From assembly GCF_030372765.1 (NCBI RefSeq), contig NZ_JAUCMW010000004.1:186001-250000 (forward strand): 64,000 nucleotides of DNA, written 5' to 3'. The DNA comes from Labilibaculum sp. K2S. Its GTDB lineage: Bacteria > Bacteroidota > Bacteroidia > Bacteroidales > Marinifilaceae. Made by a program: the position numbers and the translations under genes. Below the pieces are notes generated by a model. It did no database searches. It was not told the DNA's origin and was given only the letters and a program-made list of their open reading frames with translations. This document shows, in pieces, positions 15,273 through 24,237 of the stretch; position 1 is the stretch's first letter, and each line of letters opens with the position of its first letter.

Positions 15273-16773
15273 AACGAATACCAGTGAAGATGCCAATTGA
15301 ATATGGCTTGTAATCATACTGGCTACTTGTGTTAATCGAGTTCAGATAATATTTAAAAGAAGGTTCCAATCCAATTTGAAGTTTTGAATTCAGCCTGTAT
15401 TCCAATCCAAAGCTAAATTGAGAACTAAAATTAGTTGCGCGAATTCCTTCAATTTCCCCTATCTTCTTATTTCCTCCATTGGATTGATCGTACACACCGT
15501 TTCCAACAATCATGTTGGCACTTATCCCTCCGGAAACGAACACTCCAAACTGTTTTTGAATCAAATTGTAACGCATCAAAAAAGGAACTTCTATTGCTTT
15601 AAAACTTTGAATTAAATCTGCTGATGACGAATACGAATTAGAATAAGAACCTGTATATTCAACGTGGGAAGGATCCGCCATTGGCAGATTGCTTCCACCA
15701 CTTAACCTAATTGAACCCGCAGAAGTTACGGATGGATAGGAAACTTCATCACTCATCGTTTTATCTGCTGGAATCGGATTCGCATCTGCATAAAGTAAAT
15801 CACGACCTCCACCAGTCAAATCTTGTCCAAAACGGTTGTATACAATTCCTGTCTGAAAAGCCAACTTATCATTCATAGCAAAATTCACTTTCGCACCTCC
15901 TCCTACACTCCAAATACCAGATTCAATATTATTGCCTTTGCTATTGCCCGAATAAGAAGAATAGCTGGAAGATATCTGGCCTATAATCGACCATCTATTT
16001 TCTTTGTTTTTATCCTGCCCCAATTGCTCAATTGTAAGTATATTTTTCTGAATTTGTATTTCATCCGCTATAAACGCATAGTCCGGTGTCTTATTTAACT
16101 GACTCGTATTTGGCATCAATTGAGTGGGAAGATCGTGCTTAAAATTCGAAATCTTTTCCTCCAATTTGCGATTCTGCAGAACATTCACAAATTCATTATC
16201 TAAAAAGGCCAAATCTTTTTCGTTTGATAGAAATTCGGTATTTAAGTTCGATGTTTTAATTTCCGTACCATTAAAATCTGGAAACTTACTAAGTTGACTG
16301 CTTGTATTTCCATTGCTAAATATTTCCTGTGAGTTCGCATCCTCTAAATTCGGTTTATGAGATGCTTTATCTGTAATCATTATTTCCTCTTGCTTATTTT
16401 TAGATACATACAATTCATCTGAAGTATTCGCATTGTTGGTTAACTCTTTTTTTGGTGAACTATTCGTTTTGGAATCTATTTGCTGATCGAAGTTTTGCTC
16501 AGAATCATTTTGAAATGATGTACTATTTTCAGAAAGAGTATTTAATTGCATATTGTAATTTGGCTGTCCACTAAAATAGTGATTGCCTATAGCCAAAAGC
16601 AAAAGAATCGATGCAGCAACACCTGTCCATATATAAACAGCAAACAATCTCTTCTTCTTTGCAGCCATCAATTGGTTATTTATTCCTTCCCACACTTTAG
16701 GGTTCGGAGGAACAGACAGATTTTTTAATCCATCAGCAAAAAGACTATCCATATGTTTATTGTCCTTTAGCAT
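15262..16773 (-). CDS. Sigma-factor-linked membrane protein with C-terminal outer-membrane beta-barrel domain
   Basis: A 503-residue protein. Residues 1-45 are soluble, starting with a segment (MDSLFADGLKNLSVPPNPKVWEGI, given here only in part as LFADGLKNLSVPP) seen at the start of anti-sigma-like proteins. One membrane segment follows at about 46-64 (VYIWTGVAASILLLLAI), then a long Asn/Ser-rich linker, and from about residue 260 an outer-membrane beta-barrel region (IIGQISSSYSSYSGN, VGGGAKVNFAMND, GIFTGIRYDF). It overlaps the sigma-factor gene by 7 nt, so it is probably its co-translated regulator or sensor. How a chain with an inner-membrane anchor could also form an outer membrane barrel is unresolved. 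Confidence 0.75.
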   Translation of the reverse strand: MLKDNKHMDSLFADGLKNLSVPPNPKVWEGINNQLMAAKKKRLFAVYIWTGVAASILLLLAIGNHYFSGQPNYNMQLNTLSENSTSFQNDSEQNFDQQIDSKTNSSPKKELTNNANTSDELYVSKNKQEEIMITDKASHKPNLEDANSQEIFSNGNTSSQLSKFPDFNGTEIKTSNLNTEFLSNEKDLAFLDNEFVNVLQNRKLEEKISNFKHDLPTQLMPNTSQLNKTPDYAFIADEIQIQKNILTIEQLGQDKNKENRWSIIGQISSSYSSYSGNSKGNNIESGIWSVGGGAKVNFAMNDKLAFQTGIVYNRFGQDLTGGGRDLLYADANPIPADKTMSDEVSYPSVTSAGSIRLSGGSNLPMADPSHVEYTGSYSNSYSSSADLIQSFKAIEVPFLMRYNLIQKQFGVFVSGGISANMIVGNGVYDQSNGGNKKIGEIEGIRATNFSSQFSFGLEYRLNSKLQIGLEPSFKYYLNSINTSSQYDYKPYSIGIFTGIRYDF

Positions 16774-17330
16774 ACTTTCAAATTATTCTCTTTCACACGT
16801 AAATAATCACTTACTTTTTGCTTTAAAATAGCTCTTCCCCGAGCCAAATTAGATTTTGACGTTCCAACTGAGATATTCATCACTTCAGCAATTTCGTTGT
16901 GTGGATATCCATCCAAAACATATAAACTAAATACCATTCGGTACCTATCGGGTAATTCATGCACCATTTTAAGTAAAACATCTATAGAAATATCCGATTC
17001 TGAATAGTTTTCATCTCCATTATCTTCAATTTCAATAAACTCCTCTACAATTTGAATTTTCTTTGCTTTTCGAAATTTTTCGAGTGCTGTATTCACTATT
17101 ATTCTCCTCATCCACCCTTCAAATGATCCTTTAAACTGATAAGACTTAATATTCTGGAAAATTTTAATGAACCCATCCTGCAAAGTATCTTCAGCCTCGG
17201 CCAAATCTTTCGAATAGTGCAAACTCACCCCTAACATTTTAGAGGCAAATTCTACATAGAGAAATTCTTGAGCTTTCGATTTTCCCTTGATGCAATCCTT
17301 TATGATTTGATCCAACTGATGGTTTTCCAA
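16767..17330 (-). CDS. ECF-type RNA polymerase sigma factor
   Basis: A 187-residue sigma-70 family protein without regions 1 and 3. Region 2 runs over YVEFASKMLGVSLHYSKD and AEDTLQDGFIKIFQNI, ending in FEGWMRRIIVNTALEKFR. Region 4 is LPDRYRMVFSLYVLDGYPH followed by NEIAEVMNISVGTSKSNLARGR as the helix-turn-helix. It would direct polymerase to a small envelope-related regulon. The overlapping downstream gene is the likely anti-sigma or sensor, as is common in this phylum. Confidence 0.92.
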   Translation of the reverse strand: MENHQLDQIIKDCIKGKSKAQEFLYVEFASKMLGVSLHYSKDLAEAEDTLQDGFIKIFQNIKSYQFKGSFEGWMRRIIVNTALEKFRKAKKIQIVEEFIEIEDNGDENYSESDISIDVLLKMVHELPDRYRMVFSLYVLDGYPHNEIAEVMNISVGTSKSNLARGRAILKQKVSDYLRVKENNLKVC

Positions 17331-17552
17331 CTTCTTTCGTGGTTTAGCGCAAAACAGATTTATCTGTTAGTTGCAGTAATTACAAATGGGTTGCGTTAAA
17401 TTTACGCTTTTTTTAAATATTTCATCCTCATCTCTATTCCTTAGATTTTCAAAAATAAATGTAAAAAATAACACCTCCTAAAGCAACCAATTTCATTTTT
17501 ACTCATCAAAAAGATAAGTCAACAGAAATATTAATTTAATATTTATCAAAAA

Positions 17553-18266
17553 ATGAAAAAGTTAAAAATTAGCCTTCTACTATTAATATCCATATCATTA
17601 CTGTCTGCTTGTGACACAAACGATATTCAAGATGTTCAATTTAATGGGATTGGCGATGTATTTGTACGTTGCATTAAAGTTGGTGATGAAACCCAGTATG
17701 CTCCAGTATTTTATTCTTACTCGAATGAAAATTTATCCTTAACATCGGTTAAAAGTCCTGCAACAGAAGTTCCGGATTACAATTTAAGTGATTATTCTAC
17801 TGATAAAAGAGTATTTAGATTACTTCCTAAAGTTGCTGATTATTCAACTGATGATGTAACCAATGGTATTTATCAATTTAAATTAACCTCAACAAAACAA
17901 GAAACAATCCAAACTCAGGATAAACTTTTAGATTCGAGAATTGACCCTATGCTTATTACTGATTTTACCTATACTAAAGAAGGCCATATTTTCGAAATTA
18001 AGTGGAATGAATTGAATCATGCTGATACTTATGTTGTAAAATTGATGACAGAGAAAGATGGATTGTCTTATTACATTTCTGATCGAATATCTGCAACAGA
18101 ATATAAGTTTAATCAAAACTCAAAAAACTGGGCATATAATATTCAATTAACCGCTGGAAAAACTTATTGGCTAGGCGTATTTGGTTATGAATTTGAAGAT
18201 TCTTCAGTCGCTGATGGATCAAATATCAACTGCGAAACTGTTGAGTACAAAGAGATTGTTTGGTAA
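17553..18266 (+). CDS. Hypothetical lipoprotein
   Basis: A 237-residue protein with a type II signal peptide: MKKLKISLLLLISISLLSAC, with the lipobox LSAC and Cys-20 as lipid attachment site. The mature part is beta-rich, with a fibronectin-III-like feel (FEIKWNELNHADTYVVKLMT, then ITAGKTYWLGVFGYEF-like strands), but I cannot assign a domain. It is divergent from the ECF sigma gene 220 nt away, so it could be a target of that sigma factor; this is inference from position. A terminator follows immediately. Confidence 0.7.
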   Translation: MKKLKISLLLLISISLLSACDTNDIQDVQFNGIGDVFVRCIKVGDETQYAPVFYSYSNENLSLTSVKSPATEVPDYNLSDYSTDKRVFRLLPKVADYSTDDVTNGIYQFKLTSTKQETIQTQDKLLDSRIDPMLITDFTYTKEGHIFEIKWNELNHADTYVVKLMTEKDGLSYYISDRISATEYKFNQNSKNWAYNIQLTAGKTYWLGVFGYEFEDSSVADGSNINCETVEYKEIVW

Positions 18267-18271
18267 CAAAA

Positions 18272-18304
18272 AAAATCCCGCATTCCAAAAGGATGCGGGA
18301 TTTT
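18272..18304. terminator. Terminator between the lipoprotein and porin genes
   Basis: AAAATCCCGCATTCC and GGATGCGGGATTTT form a strong stem with A-run on one side and T-run on the other, so it may work in both directions for the converging genes. Confidence 0.85.
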
Positions 18305-18372
18305 AATGTTGATCGTTAATTAATTTATGAACCTATATTAAATCAGAATATATTCTGACAATTAGTTCCAAT

Positions 18373-19095
18373 TTAGAAACCGATACCTAAAATAAGATTT
18401 GCAGTTTCTGCCTGTGGGTTAATACCGATCTTAGCCCATGTATTCAAAGAAAAATTCTCAGTAATTTTCACTTTTCTTGTAGCAGTCGCTCCAATATTTA
18501 CAAAACCAAAACTCTCTCCGTAAACCTGATTTGCAAAAGGATTAAGACCAGCAAATAAAGAAACAGTCTCACCACCAATTTTAACAGGGTAACCAAACTC
18601 TACATAAGTTGAGTAGTTCTGATCTCCGTCAGCATCTAAATCGCGACCATAAAGCATTGTAGCCACACTAACACTTAAAGGAAATTGCTCAGTAACGTAA
18701 AAATTGAAACTCGCATCAATCAAGTGATTGGTTGTACTTTTATCTAAATCAAGATAGTTGTAATCGTCGATAGAAGTTCTATCTCTGCTTGCGAATAAAT
18801 CCCAAACATCAATATTGAAATGATCACTAAATTTGTATCCTACATGAAAATCGAACTCTGAATAAGTATTATCGAATGCATATCCTCCCCAAGCTCCAAA
18901 TGTGAAGTTATTGTTGGTATAAACAAGATCCATTTCATAGTTCGCAGAATTACTTACCATGATCCCTCTCCAGTAGTGACGGGTAGTTACCGATGGGCTG
19001 ACTGTTACTTTACCTTGTGCGCTAACAGTAAGGTTTGAAGCTATTATTATCACCAGAACTAATAGTACTGATAGCTTGAATGTAATTTTTTTCAT
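18373..19095 (-). CDS. TorF-like outer membrane porin of the glycerol locus
   Basis: A 240-residue protein with a signal peptide (MKKITFKLSVLLVLVIIIAS, cleavage near VSAQ-GK) and alternating beta-strands throughout: VTTRHYWRGIMVSNSANYEM, FTFGAWGGYAF, FDFHVGYKF, ending in the aromatic LILGIGF typical of outer membrane barrels. RGI(M)VS near the N-terminus is typical of the TorF-type putative porin family. It lies downstream of glpF in the same direction, so a role in letting glycerol or related polyols through the outer membrane is plausible but inferred. Confidence 0.7.
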   Translation of the reverse strand: MKKITFKLSVLLVLVIIIASNLTVSAQGKVTVSPSVTTRHYWRGIMVSNSANYEMDLVYTNNNFTFGAWGGYAFDNTYSEFDFHVGYKFSDHFNIDVWDLFASRDRTSIDDYNYLDLDKSTTNHLIDASFNFYVTEQFPLSVSVATMLYGRDLDADGDQNYSTYVEFGYPVKIGGETVSLFAGLNPFANQVYGESFGFVNIGATATRKVKITENFSLNTWAKIGINPQAETANLILGIGF

Positions 19096-19112
19096 CTTAA
19101 TTTAAATTAGAT

Positions 19113-19155
19113 TCTGATGAGATTTGGATAGCCATGTATTTCAAATCTCATTAGA
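19113..19155 (-). other. Inverted repeat in the leader of the porin gene
   Basis: Arms TCTGATGAGATTTGGA (19113-19128) and TTCAAATCTCATTAGA (19140-19155) are complementary over 16 bp with two wobble positions and an 11-nt loop. No T-run follows on either strand, so it looks like a leader or mRNA-stability hairpin between glpF and the porin gene rather than a terminator. Confidence 0.6.
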
Positions 19156-19184
19156 TTGGTTAATTTTTGTAGTGGTTAATTTTA

Positions 19185-19919
19185 TTATAAAGACATGAAA
19201 AGTACTGCAGCAATTACAGCTCCTAATACTGGTGCTACAATTGGTATCAAAGAATATCCCCAATCACTTGTTCCTTTGTTATCCATTGGAAGAATTGCGT
19301 GCATAATTCTTGGACCCAAATCTCTTGCCGGATTAATTGCATATCCTGTAGTTCCTCCAAGTGAAAGACCTATAGCAACAACCAACAGAGCAACAGGTAA
19401 AGCACCTAAAGTTCCCAATCCAATTTTAGCACCTTCTATTCCTGAAGCTTGCAACGATGGACCTGCTAAATAAAAGATTACAAATACCAACACAAACGTT
19501 CCTATTATTTCGCTAATTGCATTGCTGGTAAGGTTTCTGATTGCCGGACCAGTAGAGAAACAAGCTAATTTCGCTCCACCATCCTCTGTAGCATTAAAGT
19601 AATCACGATACATCAGCCATACAAGGAATGCTCCTACAGCTGCACCTAACATTTGAGCTGCAATATAAAGAGCAACCTTCGACCATGCAAACATTCCGGC
19701 AACAGCAAGACCAATAGTAACTGCAGGATTAATATGTGCTCCAGATACTGGACCCGCAACAGCTACACCAATAAATACAGCTAATCCCCAACCAAGTGTG
19801 ATCACAATCCAACCACTATTATTCCCTTTTGTTTTATTCAATACCACATTCGCTACGACACCATTACCTAGTAAAATTAGCAGCATTGTTCCTAAAAATT
19901 CTGCAATAAATTCATTCAT
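19185..19919 (-). CDS. glpF: Glycerol uptake facilitator (aquaglyceroporin)
   Basis: A 244-residue MIP-family channel with six membrane segments and the two half-helices: GAHINPAVT (NPA at 64-66) and YAINPARDLGPR. The Asp after the second NPA-Arg is the residue that separates glycerol facilitators from water channels. It lets glycerol cross the inner membrane by facilitated diffusion, trapped as glycerol 3-phosphate by the kinase encoded just upstream. Transcribed in the same direction as glpK, with a terminator-like hairpin between the two. Confidence 0.93.
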   Translation of the reverse strand: MNEFIAEFLGTMLLILLGNGVVANVVLNKTKGNNSGWIVITLGWGLAVFIGVAVAGPVSGAHINPAVTIGLAVAGMFAWSKVALYIAAQMLGAAVGAFLVWLMYRDYFNATEDGGAKLACFSTGPAIRNLTSNAISEIIGTFVLVFVIFYLAGPSLQASGIEGAKIGLGTLGALPVALLVVAIGLSLGGTTGYAINPARDLGPRIMHAILPMDNKGTSDWGYSLIPIVAPVLGAVIAAVLFMSL

Positions 19920-19948
19920 AATATAAAATATTAAACAGGTTTTGTTAT

Positions 19949-20011
19949 TAAAAAAAAGAAAATACCAGATTGTTTCTTTTCCTCCAATCTATCCATCACA
20001 AATCTGGTATT
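19949..20011 (-). terminator. Terminator-like hairpin between glpK and glpF
   Basis: On the minus strand AATACCAGATT (20011-20001) pairs with AATCTGGTATT (19971-19961) across a 29-nt loop, followed by a T-rich run. It lies after glpK and before glpF, so it may reduce read-through and set different levels for the two genes. Confidence 0.55.
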
Positions 20012-20035
20012 AATTCAAATAGTTTTTGTTTAAGC

Positions 20036-21535
20036 TTACTCTTCGATATCCCAATTCTTAGAACGTCCTAAAGCTTTATTCCAACCGGAAATAAGTCTTT
20101 TAGATTCGTCTTTAGCCATTGTTGGTTCGAATTTCCGATCCATCTGCCATTGATTTTTAATATCATCTATACCATCCCAATATCCTACTGCTAAACCAGC
20201 TAAGTAAGCTGCACCCAAAGCAGTTGTTTCAAGAGTCTTAGGACGATAAACCGGTGCATCAAGTACATCCGACTGGAATTGCATTAACAAGTTGTTAATT
20301 GCTGCACCACCATCCACACGTAATTCTCTAATTTCGATTCCAGCATCAGCTTCCATCGACTTCAAAACATCCATTACCTGAAAAGCAATTCCTTCCAAAG
20401 CAGCTCTTGCAATATGAGCAGCGGTTGAACCTCTTGTAAGACCTACAATTGTTCCTCTGGCATACTGATCCCAATGTGGAGCTCCTAAGCCTGTGAGAGC
20501 AGGAACCATAAATACACCACCATTATCTTTCACTGAAGTAGCCAATGCTTCAACATCTGCAGATGATTTAATAATACCTAATCCATCACGTAACCACTGT
20601 ACAATTGCACCTCCCATGAAGATACTTCCTTCCAGACAGTATGTAGTTTCTCCATTAATTTGCCATCCAATAGTTGTAAGCAAGTTATTTTTAGATTTTA
20701 CCGGCTTATTTCCTGTATTACAAAGCATGAAACAACCTGTACCATAAGTATTCTTAACAGAACCTGGCTCTATACACATTTGTCCGAAAGTTGCAGCCTG
20801 CTGGTCACCAGCGATACCTGCGATAGGTACTTTATGAGCAAATAATGTAGAAGTTGTATATCCATATACTTCAGAAGAAGATTTAACTTCCGGCAACATA
20901 CTTGCAGGAACAGTTAAAAGCTCTAACATTTCAGTATCCCACTCAAGAGTATTAATATTATATAGTAGGGTTCTACTTGCATTACTTACATCAGTTACAT
21001 GAACTTTACCTTTTGTCAGTTGCCAAATCAACCAGCTATCAATAGTACCAAATGCCAACTTACCAGCTTCTGCTTTCTCCCGGGCACCTTCAACATTGTC
21101 AAGAATCCATTTCACTTTCGTTCCTGAGAAATACGAGTCAATAATCAATCCTGTTTTATCCTGAATCATATCAGCATGTCCGGCAGCTCTTAATTCATCA
21201 CAATATTTTGAAGTTCTTCTATCCTGCCAAACAATTGCGTTATAAATTGGCTCACTGGTTTCACGATCCCAAACCACTGTTGTCTCTCTCTGGTTAGTAA
21301 TACCAATACTGGCAATACTTTTACCATCAACACCCGCATGAGTAATTGCTTCTGCTGCTACACCTGCCTGAGTAAACCAAATTTCGTTTGCATCATGTTC
21401 CACCCATCCTGGCTGAGGAAAAATTTGTGTAAACTCTTTTTGCGCAGTACTAATCATTTCGCCTTTCTTGTTGAAAACGATAGCACGAGAACTTGTTGTT
21501 CCTTGGTCGAGTGCTAAAATAAACTTGTCTTTCAT
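20036..21535 (-). CDS. glpK: Glycerol kinase, canonical copy
   Basis: A 499-residue FGGY-family kinase that phosphorylates glycerol to glycerol 3-phosphate with ATP. Start motif [14 protein letters not shown]; glycerol-binding residues by alignment to the well-studied E. coli enzyme are all present: Arg-83 and Glu-84 ([11 protein letters not shown]), Trp-103 ([10 protein letters not shown]), Tyr-135 ([10 protein letters not shown]) and Asp-244 ([11 protein letters not shown]). The C-terminal ATP-site motif [18 protein letters not shown] is intact. It is followed by glpF and a porin gene on the same strand. The 585-bp region upstream carries LacI-type operator-like sites. Confidence 0.96.
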   Translation of the reverse strand: MKDKFILALDQGTTSSRAIVFNKKGEMISTAQKEFTQIFPQPGWVEHDANEIWFTQAGVAAEAITHAGVDGKSIASIGITNQRETTVVWDRETSEPIYNAIVWQDRRTSKYCDELRAAGHADMIQDKTGLIIDSYFSGTKVKWILDNVEGAREKAEAGKLAFGTIDSWLIWQLTKGKVHVTDVSNASRTLLYNINTLEWDTEMLELLTVPASMLPEVKSSSEVYGYTTSTLFAHKVPIAGIAGDQQAATFGQMCIEPGSVKNTYGTGCFMLCNTGNKPVKSKNNLLTTIGWQINGETTYCLEGSIFMGGAIVQWLRDGLGIIKSSADVEALATSVKDNGGVFMVPALTGLGAPHWDQYARGTIVGLTRGSTAAHIARAALEGIAFQVMDVLKSMEADAGIEIRELRVDGGAAINNLLMQFQSDVLDAPVYRPKTLETTALGAAYLAGLAVGYWDGIDDIKNQWQMDRKFEPTMAKDESKRLISGWNKALGRSKNWDIEE

Positions 21536-21837
21536 ATTAATTCTAATTTTGGGTTATTGTGTTATTTAATTATCAATTTAATAGTAAGCTTATCGATAGG
21601 TAACAATCCAGTTGTTATAGATTTATATCTGTTCGTATTGTTTAAAAGATCGCATAGAATGAAATACGGATTTTCATTTCAATTAAAATATTGTATTTAG
21701 TTCATTTATTATTTAAATTAAATCGATTGCGTTATTCATTCAAAACAAAAAAATCCAACGACAATACTGCTAATCAAAATAGTAGGGCACAACAAATATT
21801 TTATCCACTTCTTCATTTTATCATTATATTTCAATTT

Positions 21838-21851
21838 ATGTAATCGATTGC
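21838..21851. promoter_or_regulatory. LacI/CcpA-type operator-like sequence
   Basis: TGTAATCGATTGCA is nearly palindromic and fits TGNAANCGNTTNCA, the general LacI-family operator. A partial copy, AAATCGATTGCG, lies at about 21721-21732. The sites are about 190-315 bp upstream of glpK. No LacI-family gene is in the window. Confidence 0.4.
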
Positions 21852-21934
21852 AACGATATTGTAAAAAAAATCTCACTTAAGACTTTCCTTTATCAACATA
21901 TCAATAGCTCTGTAAATTTTTCTTTTTAGAGGAT

Positions 21935-21968
21935 GGAAGAAAGGTGACAAAATAACCACCTTTCTTCC
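21935..21968. other. 12-bp perfect inverted repeat downstream of glpD
   Basis: GGAAGAAAGGTG and CACCTTTCTTCC separated by ACAAAATAAC. It lies 150 nt after the glpD stop. Neither strand has a T-run after it, so it is either a terminator of an unusual kind, an RNA 3'-end stabiliser or a protein-binding site. Confidence 0.6.
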
Positions 21969-22120
21969 TGGTGTAAAATGTAAGTGGATTTGCGCTGAGT
22001 TAATTTTGTGCCAAAAACTAACTGATTAATATTATTATAACTAACAATTTATAGCAGTACATTTTAAATTCCCGAAGTACTACCAACTTCTCATCGCAAA
22101 TCAACTTCCTCAATTACTAA

Positions 22121-23683
22121 CTATTGTAATATATATCGAGATGCTAACTCACTATACTCTTTAATTTGATTTTCTTCCCATTGTTTATCGTATCCTAATT
22201 CTTTGGCCAACAATTCAGCAACTTTAGGAGCCATTGCTATACTCTCTTTTGCATCCAAGAGCAAACATCTTGTTCTACGGGATAATATATCTTCAACCGT
22301 TCTGGCCATCTCGTTTCTTGCTCCCCAAATCACCTGAGCATTAATCACCTGCAATTTTTTACTTAAATATTCTCCCAATCCATCTTCGTTTTTGGCCAGA
22401 TTTAATATCTTTTCCTCGTCGGCACCATAGAAATACATTGGGTTTTTCAAATCTACACCATTCTTATAGCCATGAATTTTCAAATTACGCGTAATCGATT
22501 TCTTTTCCGGAAGCTTACCTGTTTTTGCAACAGTATCAATAACATCCTCTGCCATTTGGCGGTAAGTAGTCCATTTACCTCCGGTAATTGTAACCATTCC
22601 TGATTTTGAAACTACAATTTTGTGCCCTCTCGAAATCTCTTTGGTTTTTTTGCCTTCACCACTTGGTGCAGCTAAGGGTCTTAAGCCTGCAAATACACTT
22701 CTTACATCAGATCTTTTTGGCGGTTTTGTTAAGAATCTTCCTGCTGTTTCTAAAATAAAATTAATCTCTTCTTCCAAAGCTCTTGGTTCAAGTTCCGCCG
22801 AATCCTTTTGTACGTCAGTTGTACCAACTACAACCTTGCCATGCCAAGGTACTGCAAACAATACACGCCCATCTGATGTTTTTGGAATCATAATTGCATA
22901 ATCTCCTGGCACAAATTCTTTATCCAATACTAAATGAACTCCTTGACTAACCTTTACTATATCTCTTGCTTTTGGCTCATCCATTTTGATGATTTCATCA
23001 ACGAATACACCTGTCGCATTTAAAATAACCTTCGCTTTTAATGTGTATCTGGAACCACTTTCCATATCTGTTACCAATACAGCATTTACTTTCCCATTGG
23101 ATTTCTTTAATCCATCTACCTTCATGTAGTTTACAGCAACGCCGCCATTTTCTACAAATGTTTGACACAAGTTAATCGCTAATCGAGCATCATCAAACTG
23201 ACCATCATGATAAACAACACCACCACAAAGATTTTTCTCTTGTAAGGTTGGAATATATTTTAACGTACGTTTTTTTGAAAAAGGCAAAGAACGACCATAA
23301 CTTAATTTCCCTGCCATTAAATCATACATGGTAAGTCCCAATGTGTAGTATGGAGTTCCCCACCAAGTATAGTTAGGAATAATAAATGATTGATCTTTCA
23401 CTAGATGCGGAGCATTTTGTTTCATTAAACCTCTCTCCCGAAGCGCTTCCAATACAAGAGAAATATTTCCTTGTGCCAGGTAACGAACTCCTCCGTGTAC
23501 CAACTTGGTACTCCTGCTCGATGTTCCTTTAGCGAAATCATCTTGTTCCAAAAGCAAGGTTTTATATCCTCGTGTAGCTGATTCAATAGCTGCACCTAAG
23601 CCTGAAGCACCACCACCTACGATGATAACATCCCACTTCTGATCCAATTTCTCAATTTCTCTAATCATCCTATCTCTTTCCAT
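22121..23683 (-). CDS. glpD: Glycerol-3-phosphate dehydrogenase (FAD-dependent)
   Basis: A 520-residue flavoprotein that oxidises glycerol 3-phosphate to dihydroxyacetone phosphate and passes electrons to quinone at the inner membrane. The FAD-binding motif is VIIVGGGASGLGAA (residues 19-32), followed by LLLEQDDFAKGTSSRSTKL and HGGVRYL, signatures of the GlpD family. AVPWHGKVVVGTTDV and TITGGKWTTYRQMAEDV are further family motifs. A 48-codon ORF precedes it by 37 nt in the same direction. It works with the neighbouring glpK and glpF. Confidence 0.95.
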   Translation of the reverse strand: MERDRMIREIEKLDQKWDVIIVGGGASGLGAAIESATRGYKTLLLEQDDFAKGTSSRSTKLVHGGVRYLAQGNISLVLEALRERGLMKQNAPHLVKDQSFIIPNYTWWGTPYYTLGLTMYDLMAGKLSYGRSLPFSKKRTLKYIPTLQEKNLCGGVVYHDGQFDDARLAINLCQTFVENGGVAVNYMKVDGLKKSNGKVNAVLVTDMESGSRYTLKAKVILNATGVFVDEIIKMDEPKARDIVKVSQGVHLVLDKEFVPGDYAIMIPKTSDGRVLFAVPWHGKVVVGTTDVQKDSAELEPRALEEEINFILETAGRFLTKPPKRSDVRSVFAGLRPLAAPSGEGKKTKEISRGHKIVVSKSGMVTITGGKWTTYRQMAEDVIDTVAKTGKLPEKKSITRNLKIHGYKNGVDLKNPMYFYGADEEKILNLAKNEDGLGEYLSKKLQVINAQVIWGARNEMARTVEDILSRRTRCLLLDAKESIAMAPKVAELLAKELGYDKQWEENQIKEYSELASRYILQ

Positions 23684-23720
23684 AACAGTTCAATAAATAG
23701 TTCATTTATAATTTGAGCTA

Positions 23721-23867
23721 TTAAAGTTCTTTTTCCCAAAACTCCCAAATACTTCCATAAACATTTTCCTCATCACGAACACAGTTGTTTTTTTGCAGCG
23801 CCAAAATGTCGAGGAAAAAGTCGTAAAGGCGATCGCCTACTTCTAAATTAAATCTCTGATCTTCCAT
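23721..23867 (-). CDS. Small ORF (48 residues) at the head of the glpD operon
   Basis: ATG at 23867 and TAA at 23721 enclose MEDQRFNLEVGDRLYDFFLD continuing to a C-terminal GSIWEFWEKEL. The composition is protein-like: acidic, with conserved-looking aromatic residues, one Cys near residue 30, no membrane segment. It sits 37 nt before glpD, downstream of a good minus-strand promoter (24046-24017). I do not recognise a family. It could be a small regulatory partner of GlpD or a leader peptide. Confidence 0.55.
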   Translation of the reverse strand: MEDQRFNLEVGDRLYDFFLDILALQKNNCVRDEENVYGSIWEFWEKEL

Positions 23868-23910
23868 TGCTAAATAATTTTCATTTAAAAATTAAATCTG
23901 TATACACAGT

Positions 23911-23927
23911 ACATAGTATAACTATGT
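23911..23927. promoter_or_regulatory. Palindrome in the glpD operon leader, candidate PadR site
   Basis: ACATAGT-ATA-ACTATGT is a 7-bp perfect inverted repeat 44 bp before the small ORF. The core CATAGTAT recurs on the minus strand at 26167-26160 in front of padR. PadR-family proteins often bind sites with ATGT/ACAT halves. Confidence 0.45.
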
Positions 23928-24016
23928 TTCTTGTGAAAAAAATTGGAAGTGCTACTTCCTGCGGATTATTATCAAGATATTAGATATTTCTAAAGCCTTT
24001 AATAAATCCTTCTTTA

Positions 24017-24046
24017 CAAAGCTAAATAAAATACTTAGCTTTGCAA
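24017..24046 (-). promoter_or_regulatory. Promoter of the small ORF-glpD operon
   Basis: Minus strand: TTG (24046-24044), 19-nt spacer, TAGCTTTG (24024-24017). The start site would leave a leader of about 140 nt containing the ACATAGT palindrome. The two boxes overlap a 9-bp inverted repeat, CAAAGCTAA and TTAGCTTTG (24017-24043), which could be an operator. Confidence 0.55.
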
Positions 24047-24185
24047 GGTATGTAGTATTATAATCATTAATTTTTATTTAATCTAAACTACATACTAAGC
24101 CATCAATACATTAACTACCAAAAGATTACCATTATAAATAAGTATTGAATTTCTTAAAAGAAAACAAAACAAACTCCTAAAAAAC

Positions 24186-24222
24186 AAGAAAGCCACACTT
24201 ATTTAAGTACGGCTTTCTTTAT
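24186..24222 (-). terminator. Terminator of the second glycerol kinase gene
   Basis: On the minus strand AAGAAAGCC and GGCTTTCTT form a stem around about 16 nt, followed by GTTTTTT. Confidence 0.75.
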
Positions 24223-24237
24223 AAAAAATAAAATTTT

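Larger units (their letters stand above)
21536..22120. other. Intergenic region between glpD and glpK
   Basis: 585 bp without a gene. It holds two CGATTG-type sites (21719-21732 and 21838-21851) and a 12-bp perfect inverted repeat (21935-21968). I found no TAnnTTTG box on the minus strand in front of glpK, so glpK may use a non-standard promoter or activator, or read-through from glpD. Confidence 0.6.
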
